NCBI RefSeq assembly: GCF_031877795.1
Contig: NC_133958.1
Span: 2,418,001-2,482,000 of the forward strand
DNA: 64,000 nt
Source of the DNA: Strix aluco
Lineage: Eukaryota > Chordata > Aves > Strigiformes > Strigidae
Direction: 5' to 3'
Shown here: positions 11,402 to 23,640 of the stretch, in pieces
How the letters are laid out: the number at the start of each line of letters is the position of its first letter
Position numbering within the stretch: the stretch's first letter is position 1
Made by a program: the position numbers and the translations under genes
Notes under the pieces: generated by a model
Database searches by the model: none
Told to the model about the DNA's origin: nothing
The model's input: the letters and a program-made list of their open reading frames with translations, nothing else

Positions 11402-14400
11402 GTATGTATACGCTCCCTGCGTATCACACCACCTGCACACCTCAGAACTGAGGGTGTAGACCACGACTGCAGCCAAATCCCAAAACATCAGGTGACTCCA
11501 AGCATTTCGGGGCAGCTCTGCTCCCCGAGACAAGCGCCAAGCTTGCCGTGCTGCTCTTGACAGCCGGCCTCGTGGCTCCAGCATGTCAACTCGTGACACT
11601 CGTGCAACGCTCCCGTGCCTCCCACCGCCCCCCCCACAAACATGCGTGGTGCAAATCACCATCCAGAGAGACCTCGTGAGGCGTGCACAGACTGCAGGCA
11701 CCAAAGCCCCCCGCCACCCCACGCCCCCAGCAAGTGCCACCAGCCAAGCAGGACAGTGACACGGCACATGCACAGGCAGAGGCGTTAGTTGCCCCTCGAA
11801 GCATCAGTGAGCGGTGAGCCAACGTCCCTCTGCGTCCCCACCGCACGAGAGCGGAGCCTGCTTCGCAGGGGCGGCCACAAAAGGCTGGCTGGGCACGCGG
11901 GAGGAGCACCCCGACCCCAAAACAACAGCGAACGCTCCCAAACACACACGCCCCAGCTTCCTACCTCGCAGCTCAGGCAGCCAAGCCAACGCAGTAAGGA
12001 GCCCAGAGATCTTAATCAGCTTTTAATCCTATCGAAAGGCAGCCCAGGCTGGTGCCAGCTTCTCCACGTCTCCCACCAGCGGAGTAACATCCACTGTGGT
12101 TTCTCTTCCCAGCAGACGCTGGGTGGGAGGACTCTGGATAAGTGTGGGGCACCACGTGTGATCCCAGACTAACCTCATCGCACGGGGAGAGCACAAAACA
12201 AGGCTCAAGAGGGAAAGAAACCTTTAAAACAACCTTCTCGGGCCAATACTTCCCCCAGGAGTTTGTCACCACGGTTGTATACGTGCCGTTTGGACTGTAT
12301 CTCCTGTGTGTTCGGGGCAAGCAGGGAGCCTGTACCTTCGGAGTCTCAGCTTGCCAAAATACCACCAGCTTCTCTGCACCCAGCGCTTGCCTCGTTGAGT
12401 TAAAAGCACCGGCATTCGGGGTGTTGCAGAGAGGCAGCTGTCACCCACATCAGTGCTCTCACAGCACGCTGGGGTCACCCGAACAGAGAACTGACACCGA
12501 CAGCTCACGTGACAACACTGCAACCGCCCAAAGCCTTGGATTTCAACCTCTCGTCCCCGATCCACACAGCCACTGCCATTCGAGACGGCAAAATGTGTCT
12601 CTAGATACACCATGGATCTCACCCCTTGATCCTGAACCCTCGGATCACCACACACACGAGGTCCACCTCTCTGTGTGCTCCAGCAGCCAACGCGAGAGAC
12701 CACAGGACTGAAGACACCTCCGCGTGTCTCCTGGTCCAGACAGCATCCCTCTCCCACCACATCACCGTCTTCCCAAAGCCATCCCCCTCCCCCCGACCTC
12801 TCTGCTCTTCTCTAACTCTCTCTGGCCAAGAAACGCTGTTCCACACGTCTACATCTGCCCCTTCCGAGTCGCTTGGCAGCCCCTTGTTTCTGCTCCCGCT
12901 GACAGCGCCTTCGCCGCTCCGTGTGCTCGGGAGGCTCCACCGACACACTCAGGCTGGCGTCTGTGTCCCCTTCTCAGCCCCAGCCCAGGGAAGGGTTAAA
13001 TTCACAATCACAAAAAGTCACCACACTGTTCACAAAGTTTTAGTCCCTCCGAGCAAACGGGGTGCCAGACCAGATGGCTTGACGAGCAGTATTTACCCAC
13101 CGGAGCAGGGAAAGGGGAAGAGCTCAGGGACAGTTAATGCTCTCAGCTAGCAAGTGGCCATTTGCTTTAGCTCCAAATACAGCGATGAGAAAGCAGAAAG
13201 CAGGGGGACAAGGGGACACATGGGGCCACATCCCCAAACCAATGCAAGGGAAGAGGAAGACGATGAAAGAAGGTAACAGAGACAGAGAGAATGAGGGAGA
13301 CAGAGAGAGAGACAGCGAGAAGTGAGGAGATACTCACCAAAGAGACATGAAGAGGTGCCAGGAGGAAGAGCTTTCCTCACCAGCATGTTTTGTTTCAGAA
13401 AAGCAGCGAACTGAGCTGAAATGAATCAGAGAGAATTACAGTATCACAGCCCGGCTCTGGAGGGGGGACAGGGAACTCCAGGGACACCACTGCGACCCAC
13501 AGACAGAGACTCGGAGCGAGCAGGGAGCTCCGGACACGACTCATCCAGCCACGGGGCACAACGGAGACACAGCGAGCTCCTCTCCGGACGGCAGCGTGGC
13601 ACAACCAACACTAGAAGGGGCATCGTCCCAGCTTTCACAGAGAGCACGTCCCGACAGTGCGAGCCCCCTCCAGCCCCACATCCATCGGGAAAAGGTCCAG
13701 GGCCCAGGGACTGGGAGCAGGCTCGGCTGCGAGAGGCACGGCTAGCTTGACCAAGCAGTTGCACCGAGAAGCTGAGAGCAGCTGGGAGACGTCAGCCAGC
13801 AGCACATCCCTGAACAGCTACGGCCACAAAAGGCAGGCCAGAAGCCACGCTGCAGCAGCGCTCCTGACAAAATAAAGCAGGCACGACACACCCCACTCCA
13901 CAGACCCTCCTCCTGCCTCCCGCTTGCTGTCTAGGAACATCCCCCCTCGACTACAACAACAAAGGAATAGATTTCTTTAGTCCATGGTCTGAGAAATTAC
14001 AGGAGATCCAAGCTTCAACTTCTCCCTGAAGCCCACCCCTGAGTTAGAGAAAGACTTTAGAGAAGGTGAAGGGCCACACTGTCATAGGAAACAACAACAA
14101 GCCTGTTCAGGTCTGTCTTGAGCAAAGAAATAAGGAGAGAAGGGAGGATGGAGAACTATTCCCCAGGTGCCACTGATATTTGCCAGAAGGGGATCATCAT
14201 CAAAGCCATTACCTACATTCACAGCGTTCACAATCAGACTGAAGCTGCACCATAAGGTTTTTAATCAACATCTAACAGGACAAAAAACCCCCACAGCTCA
14301 AGCTGGTTTCTAATCCAGAGCAAGTTTTCCACTGTCATTTGATGCAAGATGACTCTGTAATTACCCAAGCCCCACTGTTTCAGTCACAATTCAATAGCCT

Positions 14401-17400
14401 CAATCATCTTGAGTACCTTTAGTCTCTCTCCCAAGCATCCTTCACGGATATGAGACATCAGTCAAGAGGCTCACACTTGCAAAAGAATTAGAGTATGGCT
14501 ACGTGGCGATTTGGTCAGCCAGAACAAGTGAAAATCCTGCCCACCCTGAGCAGCAGCAAGCTGTGAAAACACCATTTCCAACCTAATTTCAACCTCCACA
14601 GGCTGCTGCCTTCGGATGACAGTGACAGGGGACCGAGCTGTAAAGAAAGCTGCCACGGGGAGCTTCGAATTCAAGACAGGACTCAGAAGACAAAAAACTA
14701 CACACATCGGGACAAATAAAGACCAAAAATCCAGATGCTAAGAGGGAAAAGGGTGGGAAAGCTACAGGGCATTACCTTGTGCCTGTTTGTGTGTCAGGAC
14801 AGTGTCTGTCCTCTGCACCTGCCTCTTCAGCAGCTGCGTGGTGCCCATCTGGCTGGGCTTCTGGATGGACGACACAGCCGCCATTTTAGTCTTGGGGCTT
14901 GAGGTGGGGCTGCTGGAGACGCTGGATAAGTCCTGCTCAAAGAGAAAGAACACTTCTTACCTCCACATTTCCCTAAGAGGCAGTCATAAACCTGAGCGTA
15001 GCAGCACACCGGCATCCTTTTGCTGGAGAAGATCTTTTTCTGAAGGTTCATTGGCCCACAACAAGCCATTAGTCCCTCCGTATCCTCTCACCTCCCTCCT
15101 CCAACACAAACAACATCTCTCGCCACATTTCAGCGGTACAAAAGCATCTCTTTACACAACGTCAGCCTTCCCCTGCTCAAAGTATCCCAGAGGGAGCCCC
15201 CACCTCTGAGCCTGAAGGTGAGGCGGGCACTTTGGCTGCCGGCGAGGCGGGCCTGCTGCTTCTTTCTGGCAAGTCAAAGGAGAGATCCCTCCTGGTCGAG
15301 TCACGTGGCTTCTTCTTCTTCTCAGCGTCCAGGTCACGGGGATCGGAGCCTGAGTGGCTCTCCGCTCGGGTGAGGACTCCAGTCAAGAAGTCAGCTATTT
15401 CATCCTAGGAAGGATGAAATAAATAGTTTGACTAAGTGGTGTGCTGGTCTCTAAACAACTGATCTTCACAGCTTGAAACAAAAAAAACAAATGAAAGATT
15501 TCCAGAGGGACAAACTGATAAGGCTCTCTAGATTGAATACGCTGCAAAAAGAAACGCTAAAACCTTACAGACAGACCTTAGCTTTCTCATTAAGGTTCAT
15601 ACTCCACTGATTCCTGGGAGAGACACACAATGGTTTCTCTAACACTCCCAAAAGTATTGCTTGCTTCCCCAGGCTGGAAGACTCAGAAAACTGCTCTTTG
15701 TTTAAGGTGTGCTACCAGGATGCTCATGGTTGCCTCCTTTCAGGAGGAGAGACACTTCAAAATCCCAGTCGGGAGGCAGATTAACTTCAATCCAGCCAAT
15801 CCTGGCAGTAAGGTTATCACCGATACATTTCAGCACAGATATTTTATAGATATGAGGTGTAAAAGGAAGATTTCTGTGGTTACCTGGATGCACCTGTCCA
15901 CCATACTCTGGGTCAGGCCTTCTGACTTCTTTTTGGCTTTGCTTATCCTATTAAAAAAAATCAGATAGAAGTCAACGCGTTTGGTTTTCCACTTTCACAC
16001 TCAGATCACCATTCACCTGAGAGCAAGATTCAAGCGACAGCAAGCTCACTGCCTTACCCAGTTAGAGTCAGGCAAGAGCCAGCTGGGTGAGCTCTCGACT
16101 CAAGAGCACCGTCTACTGGAAAGACGAGATTCATCCCTCAGAAGTGTCGAGACAAACTTCGATGACGAGGAAAAAGGCCCTATTCTCATCCCTTACCCCA
16201 ATTCTGTGCACAGCCTCCAAAAGCTACGTATCCCAGAGCCAGGGGTGGCACAAAAAAGCAAATAGTTGCTCTAGTGTCACACCACACTGCACCCTGGATA
16301 CTGACCACTGGGAGAAATGATGCAGATTTACCACAGAAAACCAACCCTCTATTCAACATACCAGGTCTGAATAACAAAGCTGACCTCGATGGAGTATTTT
16401 TATGCAGTTCCCATCTAGTTTCAGTACCAAATTTGGGTTGGTTTTTTTGGTTTTTTTTTTTGTACTCAGCACACTGAGATCTTGCCCAGCATTTCGGGGA
16501 AGAGAGCATCTACCTCGCAGACCATTACCTGAGATTGTCATCTGCTCCTCCCACCACCACCATGCTGTTATCAGCTCGTATTTTCTCCCGGAAATCCTCC
16601 ATCGCTTCGATGTTGCACTGCAGGGAATTCTGACCGATCACGAAGAGGACAGGGGTCTTCATCTCCAGGAGGGGGTCGTCAACATCCTGCAAGAGCAAGG
16701 GGAACTGTAACCTGGGAGGACTGATCCAGGACAGGGACTCTTTGGAGCCAAACACCTTCCTGAATTAGATGAGGATTTCCAAAAAGGGAAGGCACGTGCC
16801 ACAGCGGCAGACAGTGCTCTACGGGTAATCCCAGTACATACCAACTGCGTCCTGAAAGAAGGATAAATCGTGTGGTTTGTTTAAACATCTCAGGAGAAAG
16901 ACTGACTCAGAAGCTGAATGAGTACTTAGTGCTGTTACTCATTAACAGCTGAGACTGATGCCCTCCCCCTCAGAAACCCTCTTTCACTGCATCTTCCTCC
17001 TTCCAAGCTTTTGCCGCACAAACCCAGAATCAGGCTGACACAGCACCAACAGTGAAGCTTCCTGGGGCGAGCCCCCGACGGGAGTTACACAGCTGCACCA
17101 CGGCCTGAAGAAAACTCTGCTCAAGAGCAGCACTGTCCTCCAGTAAATGCCTTTTATACAGATTTCCACCACCCTCAGAATTAGCCATCTCATTAGCACA
17201 ACCGTAATCATTCCCAACCCAGTGGTCAGCTAATAAAGGAGCAATTTGGGCTCCATAGAAATCAACCCGAGTTGTCCTCTCTGGTGCTAATGACACAGCT
17301 AACAAGTGCAAGTAAGACCCCAGGAAGGAGCTGCAAAACCATGTCACAGCAGAGACAAGCGAACACAGGACTTCTCACACCTGCTCCTGCATCAAGAACC

Positions 17401-20400
17401 CTGCTATGAATGCAACAATCCTGCCTGCAAATAAAAACAGTCACTCCTCCAAATAAAAATCACACAGACAATCCTCAAAACATCTTCCAATTATCACTGG
17501 ACTTTCAAGCCCAATTCTATTAATCTAGGGAGATAATAAAAAATAAAAGTGCAGTTCTTTAACCAGCTCCATCTCCCTTCGGTCCTTACCCCTCTGGGGC
17601 CATCAACGGTGAGAAGTGGGAATCCAAGGCACACAACTGCAGTGACAAACTCCATCACTGAAACCTGGGCAGGAAAAGCAACAGTCACCATCCTACCAGC
17701 CAAGTGCATCGAGGGGGCAAAGGCAGCTTTGCCAGGCTCCTGCCGGGCACAGAAATATCTTCTGTATTTAGACACTGCTTTGTTGATTAAAAGAGTGGGG
17801 AAAAAAAACATGGAATGACTCAAACTGCTTATGCCTCCCCAACCAGAAAGGATGACTGTCTCAAAGCCAGGCCTTGGAAAGAGAAAAGGGACAAGAAGAA
17901 CCCCAGCAGAGCCTTAAACACAACAGTAATTCAGATCTAACTCTGAACTGAAGCTGTCAAGTGGGCTCTGAGAGGATGCAAAAAAACTGGGTACTTACGT
18001 GACAGGCCACCAAGGCACCCGTGTTCCACCCGATCAGGATGATGGGCTTGTGAGAGAAGTGGTTGTGAATCTACACGAGAAAAAAAGAAAAAAAAAAAAA
18101 ATACATGAATGGAGAACAGGGACAGCCAACAGGACGATGCACTGGAGCGGTTCAGGTGCCCGGTTTGAAGGGAGCAGCAGAGGCTCCCCAGAACACTCGT
18201 CGCTTACTCACCTCGGCCACTTTGCCCCTCACCGCCCCGATCATGTGCTCGAGGCACTGCAACACTCCCACCCCGCTGCCGTTGTTCAACAGGTGGGTGG
18301 CGATGGGAATCACCTGCGGTTTGAAATGAAAGAGCGAGAAATAACGAAGGTATTACCAGGGACGACAGGTACAGACAACAATTAGCACCGACTGGAACCC
18401 GGCTTATGCATGCACTTGTGCTTTCTCTCTCCCTCTTTCCCCCAGGATTCAATTCTAGCTACTAAAACCAGAGGAAACAGAGAATTCCCCAAAGAGACAA
18501 CCTCTGTGACTCACCTCGCTCCTATACACCCAGTGTATCTACCACATTAATTAGGAGGTGTGTGAGCAGCTCTGCAGCCAGGCAGAGGACTAAGGTGACC
18601 TATAGTTTCCCTTCTCCAACCTCTTCCTACCAGAAGACTCACTCATCAACCCTTAAAACCAGTAACGATACAATCTAAAGAGCTGAAGATGGATGACTGG
18701 TCGGCAAGTGACCCCCGACACACTGGATTTGGGCAACTTCATCCCCCGTGCAGTGTCTCAAATGTCAAACACTGCAGGTGGCAGATGCCAGCCTCTGCTT
18801 TCAGCAAAACCAAATATTTTGCTGCACTGAAGGCTTATAAAAACAAGCTCAGCAGCTGCAGCCTAGCACAGCTGCTAGGCTGAACTCCTCTCCTTTCAAA
18901 ACCAACCATACAAACCTTTCCCAAGCAGGAAAGCTGCGACTGCCAGAATCGGTGCCGTCGAGAAGTGGGGAACATGGAGTTGGAGGGTCCAGAGGAAGCA
19001 ATCAGGATGAGGGGGGAACCAGGCAATTTGCTCTACAAAGGTCAACAAAGAGATGTGTAAGGGAAAGCAACTTCCCTGCCCAGCCTGGCCTGCCCAACGA
19101 AGCAGGAGGGATCCTGCCATAGCTCATTAACAGATCACATTTTCCCCAGCCAAAGCTGCCTCAGGACAGTACAGGGGGAACGTGTCCAACAGAAGGAATC
19201 CCCGTCACTAAAGCAGGAGGAAGAGAGCCCAGGAAGCAAGAGAGAGGCAGAAGGAAGAGGACAGCAGAAGAATGGGAAGAATAAAGCTGATGCAAGACCA
19301 GGCTCTCGCTCCCTGCAAGCCCCACGGGGCACTCACTGGTTTGTTATGTGACAGGACACCCACGGCCGGGTCCCAAGGCCTCTTCAGCAGCAGAGACAGA
19401 GCCTCAGCACCAGCTGCCCCCGTCTTCGTGGTAGAGGAGAGCAGCATCCTGTCGATCAGGGTGGGGATCTGAAACCAGAGGCCAGAAAGGACTGAGAAAA
19501 CACACGTAGCCTTTTCAAGGGGCTTTTAAACATCATCCCAGCCACTCCAAGGAAAAAAGGAGAAAGACTCCAGCAGTTTCCTTTAATGAGCTTTATATAG
19601 CGAGAATATTACAACTGGCAGAAAAGTCCTCCACTGCTTTTATCACCTTTCCTTTAAGCGTTTGCAGAGCATCCAAGTAAGCAGCCAGCACTGGCAAACT
19701 GAGGGTCTCCACTAATGTCGTGTGAAGCCACTGGATCAGTTTGGTGTCCCAGTTCACACTAGCCAGAGCTTGGCGGACCCTCCGGGCACATTTGTCCACC
19801 GCTATCCTCCTCAGGACCGGCTCGTTGCAAGCCTAAAAACCAGGAAATTGGAAAGAAACACAGTTGTGGGAAAAAACAAGCATGACATGTGCATCCCACG
19901 CCACAGGGAAGTATTGGCTTGGGCAGCCCAAAGTCCTCTAGCAGCGAGCAAAGACCAACATCCTCACAGCGAGGACAAAATCACGCCTCAAAGAAGCCCA
20001 GAGCTGCCTGTTTCTTAAGACTGCACAACGCAAAGGCCAAGACTTTCATCTTGACTCAACTGGGCTTTGCTAGGAAGGACGGATAGAAACACAGAGGCAG
20101 CGACCCTGGGAAAGTGAAATAGGGAGTAGAAGACCTTACCCCTTCGTTAGCCAAGCGAGCCAGCCTGTCCGACTGCAGCGCTTTGTGAATCTTATTAAAT
20201 AGCTTGTTCTGGGCCATCGTCCAACCCGTCCTGTCGAGACAACCAGAGAGGTAAGACAGGTGGCTGTTACACACACATCCAGGTCCTACAAGCTGCCGCC
20301 TGTTCCCAAAGGCAGTCAGCAGCACAGCTGGGCATCAAGATTTACAAAATCTTATTTACAGTTATGGACAAAGTGAGTTTTGCTACTAAGAATTCAAGTT

Positions 20401-23400
20401 AAAGGATGATTCAATAAATAACACCTAGTTTTAAATGTCACTAGGGTGCGTTGGTGAACATCCAAGTATCAGAAAGGCAAGAGTAACAGCAGAAGCAATA
20501 AATAAGACCAAAATCATCTATGCTAAAATAGGTGATTATCACCACGTTTCTCAGACAAACTGTCCAGAAAAAAAAAGCCCCAGCGTTCCTTGTAATGTCA
20601 AGACTGCAAACTGGCTCGACTCCAGTTCCAGGGAGGGTTTTTAATAGGGTGGAATTTATGCATAGCCTCATTTTTCATTTTTGACATCAGAACATCGTCG
20701 AATTGAGGATCTCCGTGTAATCTAACAACTCACTGCCCCAGCCTCCCCCGACCGGAGGAGATGGCTCCACGGGAAGCGCGCAGGGGAGGTTCAACAGCTG
20801 GGCCAGCCTCTACCATTAAACCCAACAGCTTTCCCAGCAGGCAGACGAGGAATTTAGACACCAGAATTCCTTTTCTTTGAACATTACACACTTCGGGAAC
20901 ATCACTGCGTATCCCTTCACGCGAAAAAAAAAAACCCACAACACACAACGGGCAGCTGTTTAGTGCCTGGATTTCTTTTCTCTGCTCTCCCTGCGCTACC
21001 TGTTGACGTGTTCCTCCCAGTCGTCCGGCGGCGGAGGGGCGTCAGCATCCGTGCGAGCGAACATCACGTGGCGCTCGCACTCGTTCATCACGCTGCGCGC
21101 CTTCTGGTTGTCATAGAGCGGCACGGGCGTGGGCGTCACCGTCTCGACATCGATGGGGATATCTGCTTCACTGTCAGGAATAATTATGCTTTAGAGAAAG
21201 GGATCGCTCACCTTGGGCTCTGCCGTGCTTTAAAAATGAAACGTCCGCTGAGCTTCATAACCAGGTATCTTGTTATTCCCGGTCTGAGCCCAGGCAGCCC
21301 CCCCTGAACCCCAAGACCAAGCGCCTGAGCTGCGATGCTGAGCATCCTCATCCCTCACCCGTGACCCCAGACCCAGCCCCACACCCTGACCCTAAACCAA
21401 ACCGTTGGGGCCTGGCCACAACCCCCCTTCCCGCCCCACACCGAGGCCGTGAAACCAGCCCTGAGCCTATCCCCAAGCTGCTGAGACCCCCAGCTCAGCC
21501 CCCACACCTCCCCACAGCCCCCACTGATCCCAAAGCCTGCTCTAGTCTCCCCAGCCCAGGCTCTCCCCCCACCACACCAGCCCCACACTTTTCCCTCACA
21601 GGCCCCACCAAGCACCCCCCCTCATCCCACTGCAGCTCCCCCAGACCCACACTCTCCCCTCACAGGCCCCCCAGCCCCACAAGACTTCCCCCAGTCCTGC
21701 AGCCGCCCCCCTCTCCCCTCACAGGCTCCTTAGAGCTTCTTCCAGCCCCCCACAGGTCCCTCAGCCCCACAGACCCCACCCCCCCACCCCCAACCTGCCC
21801 CACAGAACCCCTCCAGCCCCCCACAGACCCCTCAGGACCACCCCGACTCTCACACAGGCCCCCCCACTCCCCCAGCCCACACATAGGCCCCTCAGGACTC
21901 ACCAAGCAGCCCCCCCACCTGCCCCACAGAACCCCCACAGGCCCCTCACTCTTCCTCTCTTCCAGCCCCCTCATAGATGCCTCAGGAACCCCCAGGCCCC
22001 ACACAGGCCCCTCAGCCCCACAGACTCCCCCCAACCTGCCCCACAGAACTCCTCTAGCCCCCACAGGCCCCTCAGGACCCCCCCAGCCCCCACACAGGCT
22101 CCAGAGCCCCATAGACACCCCTCAATCCCCCCACAGAAGCCCTCCAGCACCCACATAGACCCCTCAGCCCACAGACCCCTCAGGATGCCCCCAGCCCCCA
22201 CACAGGCCCCTCAGCCGCACAGACCCCCCCTTAAAACCCCTCCAGCCCCCACATAGACCCCTCAGCCACCACAGGCCCCTCAGGACCCCCCCAGCCCCCT
22301 CAGCGCCACAGATCCCCCCCAATCCCCCCACAGAACCCCTCCAGCCCCCACATAGACACCTCAGCCACCACAGACCCCTCAGGACCCCCCCAGCCCCCAC
22401 ACAGGCCCCTCAGGCCCACAGACTCCCCCCAACTCCCTCCCAGAACGCCTCCAGTCGCCACAGGCCCCTCAGGACCCCCCCAGCCCCTCCCCCTAAACGC
22501 CCCACAGAACCCCTCCAGCCCCCACAGGCCCTCAGGACCCCCACAGCCCCCTCAGCCCCCCCCCAAACCCCCCCCCAGAACCCCTCCAACCCCCACAGGC
22601 CCCTCAGGACCCCCACAGCCCCCTCAGCCCCACAGCCCCCCCAAAACCCCCCCCAGAACCCCTCCAACCCCCACAGGCTCCTCAGGACCCTCACAGCCCC
22701 CTCAGCCCCACAGCCCCCCCTCCAAACCCCCCCCAGAACCTCTCCAACCCCCACAGGTCCCTCAGGACCCCCCCAGCCCCCTCAGCCCCACAGATCCCCC
22801 CCCCAACCCCCCCCCCCCAGAACCCCTCCAGCCCCCACAGGTCCCTCAGGACCCCCAGCCCCCTCAGCCCCCCAGATCCCCCCCCCAGAACCCCTCCAGC
22901 CCCCACAGGCCCCTCAGGACCCCCACAGCCCCCTCAGCCCCACAGCCCCCCCTCCAAACCCCCCCCAGAACCCCTCCAGCCCCCACAGGCCCCTCAGGAC
23001 CCCCCCAGCCCCCTCAGCCCCCCAGATCCCCCCCCCAGAAACCCTCCAGCCCCCACAGGCCCCTCAGGAACGCCCGGCCTCCACAGGACTCCCCACCCCG
23101 GCCCCTCAACCCCACAGGACCCCCCCCCCCAGGGCCTCTCAGCCCCCCAGTCCCCCCTCCCAGCCGCCGCCCCGGGCTCACAGGGCGGTGCCGGGCTGTC
23201 GCCGCGGTGTGAGGAAGAGCATGCGGGTGGGACGAGCGGCGCTGGCGTCGGGGTGGGCGCTCCAGGGTTTGGCGTAGCTGTGGTCCAGGCAAACGAGGTC
23301 GAGCTCCCGCTCGTGCACCGACAGCTGCAGCAGCAGCGACGTCCCCATCCTCCGCGCCGACCACTGCAGCTCCCGGTCGCGATCGCGCTCCCGGTCGCGA

Positions 23401-23426
23401 TCACGGTCCCCCCCGCGCTGCGACAT
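5377..23426 (-). CDS. KANSL3: KANSL3, NSL complex subunit 3 (3' end not resolved)
   Basis: This is a subunit of the nuclear NSL complex built around the KAT8/MOF histone acetyltransferase. Coding exons in transcription order: 23182-23426, 21000-21170, 20140-20230, 19647-19832, 19337-19468, 18916-19032, 18212-18313, 17999-18070, 17590-17664, 16529-16686, 15884-15947, 15204-15404, 14776-14932, 13338-13415, 9963-10154, 8141-8225, 7149-7303, 6587-6699, 5741-5960, 5377-5510. They join in phase to 916 codons with no stop. The start [11 protein letters not shown] is followed by the conserved [20 protein letters not shown]. Residues about 230-450 form the alpha/beta-hydrolase-like part, where the nucleophile elbow reads GWNTG (Asn replaces Ser), as in human, so catalysis is unlikely. 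The C-terminal half is low-complexity (Ser/Pro/Ala, a KKKK patch, SKRAKIKV). The 78-bp exon 13338-13415 ([17 protein letters not shown]) corresponds to an exon known to vary between isoforms. The last exon is missing, and the human protein of about 904 residues suggests only a few codons are lacking. Confidence 0.96.
6700..6725 (-). promoter_or_regulatory. KANSL3: Uninterrupted T-run used as polypyrimidine tract of a KANSL3 acceptor
   Basis: On the minus strand a pure run of more than 20 T ends directly in AG before the exon 6587-6699. The acceptor therefore depends on a mononucleotide run that is prone to length change. Confidence 0.8.
10155..13337 (-). other. KANSL3: Long KANSL3 intron with a TG/TA microsatellite
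   Basis: This 3.2-kb intron separates the optional exon 13338-13415 from 9963-10154. Apart from the TG/TA tract near 11370-11410 I recognise nothing in it. Open frames here lack splice sites and family similarity. Confidence 0.7.
11370..11410. repeat. (TG)n(TA)n microsatellite
   Basis: A pure TG run of about 9 units passes directly into a TA/TGTA run. It lies inside a KANSL3 intron. Confidence 0.95.
21535..23090. repeat. C-rich minisatellite in KANSL3 intron 1, unit about 78-84 bp
   Basis: Imperfect tandem copies of a block containing AGAACCCCTCCAGCCCCCAC, CCCCTCAGGACCCCC and CCCCTCAGCCCCACAG. The AGAACCCCTCCA motif recurs at about 22577, 22655, 22735 and 22819, giving the period; the left part is more degenerate. 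The transcribed-sense (minus) strand is G-rich with many runs of four or more G, so it could form G-quadruplexes in DNA or the KANSL3 pre-mRNA. It fills most of the intron between 21171 and 23181. Confidence 0.9.
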
Positions 23427-23640
23427 GGCCCTACCGCCTCCCGCGACACATCCCGCCGCCCGCCCCGCTGCGCATGCGCCGGGGGCGTGGCCGGGGGCGT
23501 GGCCGGCGCATGCGCGGCGCGGCGCGGCGGAAAGCGCGGAAACCGGATTTAGGAGGAGCGGAGCGGAGCGGGGCCAAAGCGCGGAGAGCGGAGTCAGGAG
23601 CGGAGTGTGGGGGAGCGGGGACACGGTGCTAAAGGGACAC
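23427..23640. promoter_or_regulatory. KANSL3: CpG-rich promoter of KANSL3 with two NRF1-type palindromes
   Basis: Immediately upstream of the KANSL3 ATG lies dense CpG sequence with a perfect TGCGCATGCGC at 23469-23479 and GCGCATGCGC at 23506-23515. Both match the palindromic NRF1 consensus, and two GGGGCGTGG (Sp/KLF-like) boxes lie between them. There is no TATA box. The same island could serve rightward transcription, but FER1L5 starts 2 kb away beyond a minisatellite. The binding factors are inferred from motif only. Confidence 0.7.

Noticed and set aside
21361-22158. Proline-rich open frame of 265 codons
   Set aside because: It is the C-rich minisatellite of KANSL3 intron 1, with no splice logic or domain.
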